Source of the DNA: Mycolicibacterium goodii
GTDB lineage: Bacteria > Actinomycetota > Actinomycetes > Mycobacteriales > Mycobacteriaceae
DNA length: 64,000 nt
Assembly (NCBI RefSeq): GCF_022370755.2
Contig: NZ_CP092364.2
Location: 5,084,001-5,148,000 of the forward strand
Direction: 5' to 3'
In this document: positions 44,675 through 53,155 of the stretch, one piece after another
How positions within the stretch are numbered: position 1 is the stretch's first letter
How the letters are laid out: each line of letters begins with the position of its first letter
The notes under the pieces: model-generated
Databases searched by the model: none
Told to the model about the DNA's origin: nothing
What the model saw: the letters and a program-made list of their open reading frames with translations, nothing else
Made by a program: the position numbers and the translations under genes

Positions 44675-44707
44675 ACGGTGCCGCTGCCACACCGGCAGCG
44701 GCACCGT
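44675..44707 (+). terminator. Intrinsic-type hairpin terminator
   Basis: Perfect 14-bp stem ACGGTGCCGCTGCC (44675-44688) and GGCAGCGGCACCGT (44694-44707), loop ACACC, followed by TGT. Located 14 bp after the Pro-rich gene. Confidence 0.75.
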
Positions 44708-44801
44708 TGTCGTGTATCAACCGGTGTTTGGCCGCGCCTCCCGTGGGTACTACAGATTCGCTGCTGTCCGCAGCTGTGCAGCGAGTTCTCTTGGAGGTTC
44801 T

Positions 44802-45461
44802 GTGTCCGGCCATGGCGGCATTGACACCGCGCAAATCGAAGCGGCATTGGCGGAGCTGGTCCGCGCATCCGCTGACCCTGACCCCTATGTGATCTTGGCC
44901 CGGATCACGATGGCCGCCGTGGATGAGCTGCCCGCGGTGCATCACGCCGGCGTCACCCTGTTGGGCGAGCAGGGCGTGATCCGCTCACTGGCCGCCACCA
45001 ACGGCCACCCGCTGGTCCTGGACAACATCCAGCGGCAGTGCGGAGACGGCCCCGCCTTCACCGCAGCTCTCGACCCCGAGTTCACCCTCATCGACGACCT
45101 GAACGGCGAGACCCGCTGGCCGTCGTTCACCGCGCGGGCCGTCGCCGCGACGCCGATCCGGTCCATGCTGCAACTACCGCTGTCCGGGCACGGCACGGCG
45201 AGCGCCACCTTGAACCTCTACTCCAACCGCGCCGGCATCTTCGGCGACGACACGGTTGCCGCCGGCCTGGTGATCGCGAAGTCTGCGTCGCAGATCTTCG
45301 AGGTGCGACGCTCCCGCCGCCGGTCCCGCAAGGCCACGACGCGACCGGTCACCGACAAGGCGCGCATTCCGCTGCCGCGTCACCACCTCGATGCGGTCGC
45401 GGTCATCGAGAGTCGCCGGTCGGTGCCGCGGCATATTCGCGCGCAGCACGACTGTGCCTGA
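44802..45461 (+). CDS. GAF-domain protein without ANTAR domain
   Basis: A 219-residue protein. A single GAF domain (about 25-165) with the actinobacterial features ELPAVHHAGVTLLGEQG, QCGDGPAFTAAL and MLQLPLSGHGTASATLNLYS. Related proteins carry a C-terminal ANTAR RNA-binding domain; here it is replaced by a basic RRSRRRSRKATTRP tail. GTG 44802 is supported by TTGGAGG seven bases upstream; an earlier start would add 30 residues without conservation. Likely a ligand or redox sensor without its own output domain. Partner unknown. Confidence 0.72.
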   Translation: MSGHGGIDTAQIEAALAELVRASADPDPYVILARITMAAVDELPAVHHAGVTLLGEQGVIRSLAATNGHPLVLDNIQRQCGDGPAFTAALDPEFTLIDDLNGETRWPSFTARAVAATPIRSMLQLPLSGHGTASATLNLYSNRAGIFGDDTVAAGLVIAKSASQIFEVRRSRRRSRKATTRPVTDKARIPLPRHHLDAVAVIESRRSVPRHIRAQHDCA

Positions 45462-45554
45462 GGTGTTCTGACGGCCATCGACCGTTTCAGCGGTCACCAG
45501 TGGGGTACCTCTGGTTTGCGCCACATTTCGGTGGCGGAAATCTAGGGAGACCGC

Positions 45555-46703
45555 ATGCGAGCCATGGTGTATCGCGGACCGTACAAAGTCCGCCTCGAAG
45601 ACAAGCCGATCCCCGCGATCGAGCATCCGAATGACGCGGTCGTGCGGGTCACCAAAGCCGCAATCTGCGGGTCGGACCTGCACCTGTATCACGGCATGAT
45701 GCCCGACACTCGGGTCGGCACGACGTTCGGACACGAATTCATAGGTGTCGTCGAGGAAGTCGGCCCGTCGGTGCAGAACCTCGCCGTCGGGGATCGGGTC
45801 ATGGTGCCGTTCAACATCTTCTGCGGATCGTGTTACTTCTGCGCGCGCGGGCTGTACTCCAACTGTCACAACGTGAACCCGAACGCCACGGCCGTCGGCG
45901 GCATCTACGGCTACTCACACACCTGCGGTGGGTACGACGGCGGTCAGGCCGAGTTCGTGCGGGTTCCGTTCGCCGATGTCGGCCCGTCGGTCATCCCGGA
46001 GTGGCTCGACGACGAGGACGCGCTGCTGCTCACAGACGCGTTGGCCACCGGATATTTCGGCGCGCAACTCGGAAACATCGCCGAAGGTGACACGGTGGTG
46101 GTGTTCGGCGCCGGTCCGGTCGGTCTGTTCGCGGCGAAATCGGCGTGGTTCATGGGGGCTGGCCGCGTGATCGTGATCGATCACCTGGAGTACCGATTGG
46201 AGAAGGCCCGCACCTTCGCACATGCCGAGACCATCAACTTCGTCGACTGCGACGACATCGTCGTGACGATGAAGAAGACCACCGACCATCTCGGAGCCGA
46301 CGTGGCGATCGACGCAGCGGGCGCGGAGGCCGACGGCAACTTCCTGCAGCACGTCCTGGCCACGAAACTGAAGTTGCAGGGCGGTTCACCGATCGCGCTG
46401 AACTGGGCCATCGACTCGGTTCGCAAAGGCGGGACGGTTTCGGTGGTCGGTGCCTACGGTCCGATGTTCAGTGCCGTGAAGTTCGGCGACGCGTTCAACA
46501 AAGGGTTGACGCTGCGTATGAACCAGTGTCCGGTCAAGCGGGAGTGGCCCCGCCTGCTGTCCCACATCAAGAACGGCTATCTGAAACCGAACGACATTGT
46601 CACCCACCGGATTCCGCTGGAGCACATTGCCGAGGGTTATCACATCTTCTCCGCCAAGCTCGATGACTGCATCAAGCCGATCATCGTCCCCACCGCCAGC
46701 TGA
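45555..46703 (+). CDS. Formaldehyde-dehydrogenase-like zinc alcohol dehydrogenase
   Basis: A 382-residue medium-chain dehydrogenase. The catalytic zinc site is Cys38 (ICGSDLHLYHG) and His-Glu in FGHEFIGVVEEVG. The structural zinc cysteines are in CGSCYFCARGLYSNC. The Rossmann motif is FGAGPVGLFAA. A long insertion (VNPNATAVGGIYGYSHTCGG) is typical of the glutathione-independent formaldehyde dehydrogenase-like group. NAD-linked; the true substrate could be an aldehyde or alcohol. Likely co-transcribed with the 192-residue protein 14 bp downstream. Confidence 0.85.
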   Translation: MRAMVYRGPYKVRLEDKPIPAIEHPNDAVVRVTKAAICGSDLHLYHGMMPDTRVGTTFGHEFIGVVEEVGPSVQNLAVGDRVMVPFNIFCGSCYFCARGLYSNCHNVNPNATAVGGIYGYSHTCGGYDGGQAEFVRVPFADVGPSVIPEWLDDEDALLLTDALATGYFGAQLGNIAEGDTVVVFGAGPVGLFAAKSAWFMGAGRVIVIDHLEYRLEKARTFAHAETINFVDCDDIVVTMKKTTDHLGADVAIDAAGAEADGNFLQHVLATKLKLQGGSPIALNWAIDSVRKGGTVSVVGAYGPMFSAVKFGDAFNKGLTLRMNQCPVKREWPRLLSHIKNGYLKPNDIVTHRIPLEHIAEGYHIFSAKLDDCIKPIIVPTAS

Positions 46704-46717
46704 CAAGGACTCTTCTC

Positions 46718-47296
46718 ATGGCTTACACCGCTCAAGGACCCGTCCGCCCCGACAGTGATGTGCTCCGCGCCCGTATCCCGGGCTGGGGCGTGGACCGTCC
46801 CGCAGAACCGCCGTCGGATCAGGAGGCCAGCACACCTGCCCCGATCCCGGACGCACATTGGGAATTTCCCGAGTTGCAGCCGGAGAACCGGCCGCGCGAG
46901 CGGTCCATCGAACACAAGATGCTCACCCCTGTGTTCGGTACCGCGGCACCGCTGAGAGGTCTGTCCGGCGCGATCCGCAGGCGTGCCTACGCGAAGTACA
47001 GCGAGGCCAGGGCCGCACACTGGCTGCTGCTGCTCGGGGCCGATCGTGTCGACGCCATCGAGCACCACCTCGCCTCGCTGTTGACGTTGCGCCCTGACAA
47101 TCCGATCACCGAAACCGGCATCAAGGGCGAATTCACGCATCACGGTTTCAGCTCACGGGTGGGCCGCAAGCGTGCCGACCGGTCCCACACGTGGATCGAT
47201 CCGATTCTGGTGGCGGGTCCGTGGATCTTGTTCGGGATCGCGGTGGTTCGCGGCGCCGGATTCCTCGTCGCGCGTCTGCGCCGCCGCGAGGATTAG
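46718..47296 (+). CDS. Protein of unknown function with C-terminal membrane helix
   Basis: A 192-residue protein. The N-terminus is Pro/Glu-rich and unstructured (to about 65). A helical region follows (SGAIRRRAYAKYSEARAAHW, then LLLGADRVDAIEHHLASLL), then one hydrophobic helix (ILVAGPWILFGIAVVRGAGF, about 165-185) with a basic end, giving a tail-anchored look. It directly follows the dehydrogenase gene, with which it probably forms a two-gene operon, and may tether or assist that enzyme. Family not recognised. Confidence 0.6.
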   Translation: MAYTAQGPVRPDSDVLRARIPGWGVDRPAEPPSDQEASTPAPIPDAHWEFPELQPENRPRERSIEHKMLTPVFGTAAPLRGLSGAIRRRAYAKYSEARAAHWLLLLGADRVDAIEHHLASLLTLRPDNPITETGIKGEFTHHGFSSRVGRKRADRSHTWIDPILVAGPWILFGIAVVRGAGFLVARLRRRED

Positions 47297-47305
47297 GTCG
47301 ACGGA

Positions 47306-48247
47306 CTAGTTGGACCCCGGCGGGTACGGCAGGCCGAACTCGTCGGCGAGCAGGCTCTGCACGATGATCTTGGCGGCCTCCGCACCGGCTGCGATCGCGG
47401 CGGGCACGGAGGGCTCCTCGGTGCAGGTGTCACCGGCTGCGAACACGGAGTGCACCGAGGTCCGGTGCATCGCGTCGACGTCGATTGCGTCGGGTGCGAG
47501 CTCTCCCGCGGCACATTGGGCCCCGAGCTGGCCGGCGAGTTCAGAACGCTGCCGCAGCGGCGCCTCGACCAGCAGACCATCGCGGTCCATGCGGGTGCCG
47601 TCGGCGAACGCGATCGCGGTGAGTTGGCCGCCGTGTCCGATCAGTTCGGCGATGCGGCGTTCCTCCACCTCCACCTTGGCGTTCTCGAGGAGACGCCGAT
47701 CGTCGGGTGACAGGCCCGCCGCGCCGTCGGTGAGCAGTACGACGTCGTCGCTCCATCCGCGCAACATCAGTGCGGTGTTGACGCCTTCCGATCCCGCGGC
47801 CAGCGTCGCCAGGCGCCGATCCCGCATCTCCCACCCGTGGCAGAACGGGCATTGGAAAACCGTTGTGCCCCAGAGCTCGTCGAGCCCGGGAAGCGACGGT
47901 GGACAGTACTGCATGCCGGTCGCCAGCAGTACCCGCTTGGCCGTCACCCGCGAGCCGTCATCGAGGTCGAGCACCGATCCGCCGTCGGTGGGGGCACCGC
48001 GGACGACGCGCCCTTTCCGGAACGTCACGTCGGGGTATGCCGCGAGTTCCCGTCGTCCCTGCGCGTACAACTCGTGTGGCGGTTGCCGGTCGTGGCCGAG
48101 CAGACCGCCGATGGCCGGGGCCACGGCATTGCTCGGTTCGCCCGCGTCGACCAACAGCGTGCGCCGCCGGGCCCGTCCGAGCACCAGCGCGGCGCTGAGT
48201 CCTGCCGCGCCGCCACCGACGACAACGCATTCCCATTCGTGATCCAT
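47306..48247 (-). CDS. Thioredoxin-reductase-like FAD oxidoreductase
   Basis: A 313-residue pyridine nucleotide-disulfide oxidoreductase. FAD motif VVGGGAAGLSAALVLG (9-24), redox-active CPFC (133-136) in the NADPH domain, and the C-terminal AAGDTCTEEPSVPAAIAAGA FAD segment. The layout matches low-molecular-weight thioredoxin reductases, but no thioredoxin gene adjoins. The NADPH glycine motif after CPFC (LAAGSEGVN) is atypical, so cofactor use is uncertain. ATG 48247 is used; ATG 48259 is also possible. Confidence 0.8.
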   Translation of the reverse strand: MDHEWECVVVGGGAAGLSAALVLGRARRRTLLVDAGEPSNAVAPAIGGLLGHDRQPPHELYAQGRRELAAYPDVTFRKGRVVRGAPTDGGSVLDLDDGSRVTAKRVLLATGMQYCPPSLPGLDELWGTTVFQCPFCHGWEMRDRRLATLAAGSEGVNTALMLRGWSDDVVLLTDGAAGLSPDDRRLLENAKVEVEERRIAELIGHGGQLTAIAFADGTRMDRDGLLVEAPLRQRSELAGQLGAQCAAGELAPDAIDVDAMHRTSVHSVFAAGDTCTEEPSVPAAIAAGAEAAKIIVQSLLADEFGLPYPPGSN

Positions 48248-48358
48248 CCGGCCAGCCATACCCCCGATCAGAGCGGTCCAACCCTCGGGTGGCCGCGGCA
48301 CTACGCCGGCCGACGCCGTTATCTGTGTCCGCCCCGCGGGCGGTGCGAACCTCGCCGA

Positions 48359-49150
48359 TCACAATGCGAACGAGTAGCCCCCGTTGACCGGGATGGTTTG
48401 GCCTGTGATCCACGAACCGTGGTCGCTGGCCAACAGGACCGCGAGGTGCGTGACATCCTCGGGCAGCCCGGGCCGACGCACGGCGTACCCCGACAGGATC
48501 GCCTTGGCCTGCGGCGAGTCGGCCTGTTCGGCCCACAACGGCTCGGTCAACGGGGTGCGCATGGTGCCGAGCGCGATGTTGTTGGCCGTGATGCCATGGC
48601 GGCCGGTTTCCAGCGCCAGCGATCGGGTGAGCCCGGCCGCACCGGCTTTCGCCGCCGCGTAGGCCGCACCGTTGGCGTCGCCGGTACGACCGGCGTCGGA
48701 CACGATGGTGAGAACCCGGCCCCATGCGCGGTCGATCATCGACGGCAGTACCGCGCGGGTGCAGTGCAGTACGCCGTACAGGTTCACCCCGAGGAAAGAC
48801 TGCCAGTCTTCCGGTGTGGTCTCGGCGAACGGCGCACGCGAGGCGAACCCCTCGGCGCCGGCGTTGCCGGCATTGTTGATCAGGATGTCCACCTGCCCCA
48901 CCCGCTCGACCACGGTCGCCACCGCCGCGGTGACCGCGTCGTAGTCGGTGACATCGAAGGCGGCCGGGCCGGCCGTCCCGCCCGCTGCCCTGATTTCCTC
49001 GGCGACCACCTCGGCGCGTTCCGCCCGCAGGTCGTTGACCACCACATCGGCTCCTGCGGTGGCGAACGCCAGCGCGAGACCGCGTCCCACACCCTGACCC
49101 GCGCCGGTGATGAGGACCCGCCGACCCGTGAGGTCCAGCTGCACGGCCAC
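48359..49150 (-). CDS. Short-chain dehydrogenase/reductase
   Basis: A 263-residue classical SDR: cofactor loop TGAGQGVG (15-22), NNAGNAG, catalytic Ser151, Tyr164 and Lys168 (YAAAK), and a C-terminal TGQTIPVNGGYSF. GTG 49150 follows an AGGAGGG ribosome site. NAD or NADP not decided. No related genes next to it; the upstream 150 bp (49151-49300) hold an AT-rich TTATTAT stretch that may contain its promoter. Confidence 0.85.
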   Translation of the reverse strand: MAVQLDLTGRRVLITGAGQGVGRGLALAFATAGADVVVNDLRAERAEVVAEEIRAAGGTAGPAAFDVTDYDAVTAAVATVVERVGQVDILINNAGNAGAEGFASRAPFAETTPEDWQSFLGVNLYGVLHCTRAVLPSMIDRAWGRVLTIVSDAGRTGDANGAAYAAAKAGAAGLTRSLALETGRHGITANNIALGTMRTPLTEPLWAEQADSPQAKAILSGYAVRRPGLPEDVTHLAVLLASDHGSWITGQTIPVNGGYSFAL

Positions 49151-49300
49151 CGCAGCCCTCCTGTTCCGCCCGGTCCGACATTACCGAGTGATAATAACGT
49201 TACCGGCCGAAGTCACTGCCACTCTCTCATTGCGAGACCTGCATTCTCCCGACTACGCCACTTTGTGATCGAGGAGCCGAACCGGAGGCGCCCCTGCCGT

Positions 49301-50284
49301 CTACTCCGGGACCTTCTCGCGGGGCCGACCGGCGCGCAACGCCATTGCCACCACCACGGTGAGCGCCACGCCCGTCCCGAGAACCGTGAGGTCGAAGGCG
49401 CGTGCCGCAGGCCAGCCGGCCTGGGCACGTGCCGATCCGTGCAGAAACGTCACCAGCACCAGGATCGCGACGGCGAGGACGGCCTCGCCGAGCACCACCG
49501 CCGGGAAATGCTCGACCGCCAACCGGAACGCGCAACGGTGATCGTCGTGCCGCCGGGCGGTCGCGATCTTCGGGAGCAGCACCCGCGAGTTGTACGCGCC
49601 GGCCAGCACCAGTAGGGCGACGAGGACGAGTTTGACGGCGAGATGACGACCGTAGGTCGTCGTGAACAACTGACCGACTGTGCCCACGTGCGTCCACGCG
49701 AGCCACGTCCCGCTCACGATCATCACACCGACCGAACACAGCGCCACGAGAGTGAACCGCTGCCAGATCTGCGTCCAATCATCGGTGGCCCGCACCGCAT
49801 CGGACTCGTCACCGCGCAACCGGCCCACGAGCCCCACGACCGCGAGCACCGTCAATCCGCCCGTCCAGATCTGCATGCCGAGCACATGGGCGGCGGTCAA
49901 CAGATCGTGGGCCACGCTGTCGAGCGAAAATGGCTTCGTCACAGGGGCATTGGGGACAAAGGCGGTGACTGCGGCAATGCCGGCGACCTGGGCGGCGAGC
50001 GGCCGGGAAGCCCGCGTCCACAACAGCACGAGGCCCAGACCCGTCAGCACGAGGCCGATCAGTTCGACCTTCGCCGCACCGGTGTCAGCGGCAGAGAGGC
50101 TCAGCAGTGCCGCCACGAAAACCAGCACGGCTGCGGGCAGCGCCAGGGCCCTGACACGTTTCGCGACCAACCCGCCTCGCTCCTGCGGCACGGCGAGCAC
50201 CGCGACCGTCACACCGATTCCGACAGGCACCGAGAGAGCGAGCCGCTGCATCACCTCGGTACCGATATCCACGAATGAGGGCAC
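49301..50284 (-). CDS. CopD-domain membrane protein (copper resistance D family)
   Basis: A 327-residue integral membrane protein with about eight hydrophobic helices. The C-terminal half matches the CopD domain: LLTAAHVLGMQIWTGGLTVL, WQRFTLVALCSVGVMIVSG and TTYGRHLAVKLVLVALLVLAGAYNSRVLLPK, including conserved His and Arg residues. The family is linked to copper uptake in bacteria. GTG 50284 is a best guess, since the frame runs further upstream without hydrophobic content. No CopC partner gene nearby. Confidence 0.75.
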   Translation of the reverse strand: MPSFVDIGTEVMQRLALSVPVGIGVTVAVLAVPQERGGLVAKRVRALALPAAVLVFVAALLSLSAADTGAAKVELIGLVLTGLGLVLLWTRASRPLAAQVAGIAAVTAFVPNAPVTKPFSLDSVAHDLLTAAHVLGMQIWTGGLTVLAVVGLVGRLRGDESDAVRATDDWTQIWQRFTLVALCSVGVMIVSGTWLAWTHVGTVGQLFTTTYGRHLAVKLVLVALLVLAGAYNSRVLLPKIATARRHDDHRCAFRLAVEHFPAVVLGEAVLAVAILVLVTFLHGSARAQAGWPAARAFDLTVLGTGVALTVVVAMALRAGRPREKVPE

Positions 50285-50467
50285 CCCTGAGAAACGGCGG
50301 TCGTCGCTCGTGCGTTCAAGGGCCGCACGGGCCCGGTCGCGTGCGGTAGGTGAGCCAGACGAACACCGCCGCACATGATCACCGACGTCAGGGCGGACGG
50401 CCAGAAAGGGTAGGAGACGCGGCATCCGATGTGCCGGGTAATCACCCGTGCCGTGACACGCCGCGGC

Positions 50468-51154
50468 TCAGCGCAGGTACACCTCTCCGCCGGACGGGTA
50501 CCCACCGCCCTTGGTGGTGATGTGGACGTGGTCGTAGTGACCGTACGAGCCTTTACGCGCTCCGCTGGGCGTGTAGTAGGTGTCGCGCCAGATGCAGTCC
50601 TGCAGCGCGAACCGCTCGGCGTTTCGCAGCGCGTACGCCACGATCTCGTTGCCGAGCGCGATGCCCGCGGCGCTGCTGGGGTTGGGGATCATCACGTCGA
50701 GCGCCAGCCCGTCGGGATGCCAGCGCAGGGCGTCCGCGCGGACGCCGCCGATCTGTTGGATCTCCGGGAAGTCTGCGCTGACGCTGCGTGCAGCGAGGAT
50801 GGTCTTGACTTGCAGGCCGCGCTCCGGCGCGCGGCCTGCGGGCAGCAGCTGGGGAATGTTGAGCACACGCCACCTCGACGCCGTGGCAGGCTCGGCGCCG
50901 GGCAGGCTCACCCCGGCCGGCGTGACGGACGGGTTCGCGGCGGGCGCAGCGGCGACGATCTCGACGCCCGGCACGGGTTGATCGGTGCCTTCGGCCGCCG
51001 CGGCGGGTTTGATCTCCGGCTCGGACGGGAACGGGTGAACATCACCTCCGACCGCGAACAGCACCGCGGCCGGAGCGATGACGGCAGCCGCGACCGCCGA
51101 CGGCTTTCGCCTGCGGGGGCTGGCTAACGAGTGTCGGCCCACGCGCAGCACCAT
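50468..51154 (-). CDS. Exported protein with a peptidase-like C-terminal domain
   Basis: A 228-residue protein. A basic, hydrophobic N-terminus (SPRRRKPSAVAAAVIAPAAV) is a signal sequence or anchor. A Pro/Ala linker precedes a C-terminal domain with SADFPEIQQIGGVRADALRW, HPDGLALDVMIPN and GHYDHVHITT. These His/Asp motifs resemble the zinc site of D,D-carboxypeptidase-like (M15 or ARB_07466-type) domains. Cell-wall hydrolysis is plausible but the catalytic set is not proven. ATG 51154 is chosen over a TTG at 51181. Confidence 0.68.
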   Translation of the reverse strand: MVLRVGRHSLASPRRRKPSAVAAAVIAPAAVLFAVGGDVHPFPSEPEIKPAAAAEGTDQPVPGVEIVAAAPAANPSVTPAGVSLPGAEPATASRWRVLNIPQLLPAGRAPERGLQVKTILAARSVSADFPEIQQIGGVRADALRWHPDGLALDVMIPNPSSAAGIALGNEIVAYALRNAERFALQDCIWRDTYYTPSGARKGSYGHYDHVHITTKGGGYPSGGEVYLR

Positions 51155-51265
51155 ACGGGGGACAGAAACGCAGGTCAGCAACGCCCTGGACGCTCTGAGA
51201 ATTCTCTTAGAGTTCTGTCAAATTTTAAGATCGGGTGTTTCTGCTGGTCAAAGGTCACAAATTGG

Positions 51266-52000
51266 TCACGGACCGATGTCGGAATTCTTAGCGTGCATGA
51301 CGGCCGTGAACGTCATCCGATCGCCCCGATACAACGAACGCCGTTGCTCGATGGCAACGTCGTTCTGGTCGTAAGACACGCGGTTGAGCAGAAACATCGG
51401 GGTCCGGGTGTCCACCCCCAGAAGCGCCGATTCCCGAGCATCCGGCAACGCCGTGTCGATCGTGTCGACGGTCCGCTCGAAGGCGATCCCCCGGCTCCTG
51501 ATCTCGGCGTACAGCGACGCCTCATGGTCGAAGGTCTCCCGCAGTCCCGGGTAGCGCGCGGCGGGCAGCTTCGTGGTCTCCAGGCCGACGCGCACGCCGT
51601 CGGTGGTCAGCACACGCTCCAACTGCAGGATGGGCGCGCCGACGTCGATGCCGAGCCGGCCGGCGAGCACATCGTCGGCGGTCAGCTCGCTCCACGCGAC
51701 GAGGATGCGCCCGGCACGCAGACCCTGCGCCTTCGCGGCCTCCGTGTACGAGCCCATCCCGAGGGGCTGCCGAATCTTGGGTCGGGCCACGACGGTCGTG
51801 CGGCCACGCCGCTCCACCCGGCCGTCGAGCAACAGTTCACGCAGCGCCTGCCGGACGGTCTCCCTGGCGACATCGAACTGCTCGGCGATCTCCCGCTCGG
51901 CGGGGAACGGATCCCCGACGCGCATGTCGTCGAGCATCCGGTCGAGTTCCGCACGAACCACCTGATGCTTGAGGATGCGTGGCACCGCCCCCGCTGTCAC
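51266..52000 (-). CDS. phnF: GntR-family repressor PhnF of the phosphate/phosphonate importer
   Basis: A 244-residue HutC-type GntR regulator. The N-terminal winged HTH is at about 10-75 (DPFPAEREIAEQFDVARETV, QALRELLLDGRVERRGRTTV); the C-terminal UTRA ligand domain follows. The GTG at 52000 gives the 244-residue length I recall for M. smegmatis PhnF. It is divergent from phnDCE, and two copies of its TGGTATAGACCA operator lie between them. Published M. smegmatis work shows it represses phnDCE and itself under phosphate-replete conditions. Confidence 0.92.
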   Translation of the reverse strand: MTAGAVPRILKHQVVRAELDRMLDDMRVGDPFPAEREIAEQFDVARETVRQALRELLLDGRVERRGRTTVVARPKIRQPLGMGSYTEAAKAQGLRAGRILVAWSELTADDVLAGRLGIDVGAPILQLERVLTTDGVRVGLETTKLPAARYPGLRETFDHEASLYAEIRSRGIAFERTVDTIDTALPDARESALLGVDTRTPMFLLNRVSYDQNDVAIEQRRSLYRGDRMTFTAVMHAKNSDIGP

Positions 52001-52033
52001 AGGGTCAACGTAACCGAGAGCCGTTTGCCGGCG

Positions 52034-52047
52034 TTGGTATAGACCAA
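52034..52047. promoter_or_regulatory. PhnF operator 1
   Basis: TTGGTATAGACCAA contains the PhnF site TGGTATAGACCA (52035-52046) with matching flanks. 34 bp from the phnF start, so it would serve autoregulation. Confidence 0.92.
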
Positions 52048-52091
52048 CACGTATTCGCTTGTTCACCTTCCGTTTTCCCGAGATGCACCGG

Positions 52092-52104
52092 TTGGTATAG
52101 ACCA
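52092..52104. promoter_or_regulatory. PhnF operator 2
   Basis: Second TGGTATAGACCA (52093-52104), identical over 12 bp to the first and 57-58 bp from it. It lies 84-97 bp upstream of the phnD start, consistent with repression of phnDCE. Confidence 0.92.
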
Positions 52105-52188
52105 CCGCACAAGGTGTGTGGACGAGGCCACCGACTCCCTTGCCTGCCTCCACATGACTTCCTCTGCCTTCGAAAGGTTCTGCGCGCC

Positions 52189-53154
52189 ATGAAAATCCGC
52201 GTTCACCACAAGATCGCCGCAGCGGCGGCCTCCGTCGCCCTGCTGGCGTCGGGCTGTTCGGGCTCCGACACGTCGGGTTCCACCAACTCCGAGGGCTTCC
52301 CCGAGACCCTCACCCTGGCCGCCGTTCCGGCCGAGAACTCGACCGACCTCAAGGCCAGCTATGACCCCTTGATCAAGATGCTGGAGAAGCAGACGGGCTC
52401 CAAGGTCGAGTTCGTGCAGGCCTCGGACTACGCCGGCGTGGTCGAAGGCATGATCGCGGGCAACGTCGACCTCGCGTTCTTCGGACCGTTCGCCTACGTG
52501 GTGGCGGGGGTGAACGGAGCCAAGATGACCCCGCTCGGGGCGGTGATCAAGGACGAGGGCACCGCACCGGGCTACCAGTCGTACGGGCTCGCACGTTCGG
52601 ACGAGGACAACATCAACGGGCTCAATGACTTTGCCGGCAAGAAGGTGTGCTTCGTCGATCCGGGCTCGACCTCGGGTTTCCTGTACCCCACCGCCGGTCT
52701 GATCGAAGAAGGTGTCGTCAAGTCGGGGTCGGAGGCCGACATCTCCGCGGCGATGTCACCGATCTTCGCCGGCGGACATGACTCCTCGGCACTGGCGATC
52801 GCCAACGGTGACTGCGACGCGGGCTTCGCGTTCGACACCATGGTCGACAAGACGATGATCGAAAAAGGTGATCTGAAACCGGGCCAGCTCAAGACGGTTT
52901 GGAAGTCGGAAATGATCGCCGGTTCGGTGTTCGCCGCCAACGATTCGCTCGGGCCCGAGGTCACCGACAAGCTTAAGACGATCTTCACACAGGATGCCAA
53001 CGTCAAAAGTTTTGAGGCGCAGGGCTTCTGCCAGGGAGATGCCTGCCGGATCACCGATGAGCGCGCCTGGGGCGTGGTGCCGGCGAGCGACGCGGACTAC
53101 GACGGTGTGCGCCACGTGTGCGATGTGACCGGCTCCGAGAAGTGCAAGGGCTGA
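52189..53154 (+). CDS. phnD: PhnD substrate-binding lipoprotein of phosphate/phosphonate ABC importer
   Basis: A 321-residue lipoprotein with lipobox LASGC (Cys about 22). The mature protein is a type II periplasmic-binding fold: LTLAAVPAENSTDLKASYDP, VEFVQASDYAGVVEGMIAGN, LAFFGPFAYVVA, VCFVDPGSTSGFLYP. In M. smegmatis PhnDCE is a high-affinity phosphate importer rather than a general phosphonate system. First gene of phnDCE; phnC begins two bases after its stop. Regulated by PhnF and, by family knowledge, the phosphate two-component system SenX3-RegX3. Confidence 0.92.
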   Translation: MKIRVHHKIAAAAASVALLASGCSGSDTSGSTNSEGFPETLTLAAVPAENSTDLKASYDPLIKMLEKQTGSKVEFVQASDYAGVVEGMIAGNVDLAFFGPFAYVVAGVNGAKMTPLGAVIKDEGTAPGYQSYGLARSDEDNINGLNDFAGKKVCFVDPGSTSGFLYPTAGLIEEGVVKSGSEADISAAMSPIFAGGHDSSALAIANGDCDAGFAFDTMVDKTMIEKGDLKPGQLKTVWKSEMIAGSVFAANDSLGPEVTDKLKTIFTQDANVKSFEAQGFCQGDACRITDERAWGVVPASDADYDGVRHVCDVTGSEKCKG

Positions 53155-53155
53155 C

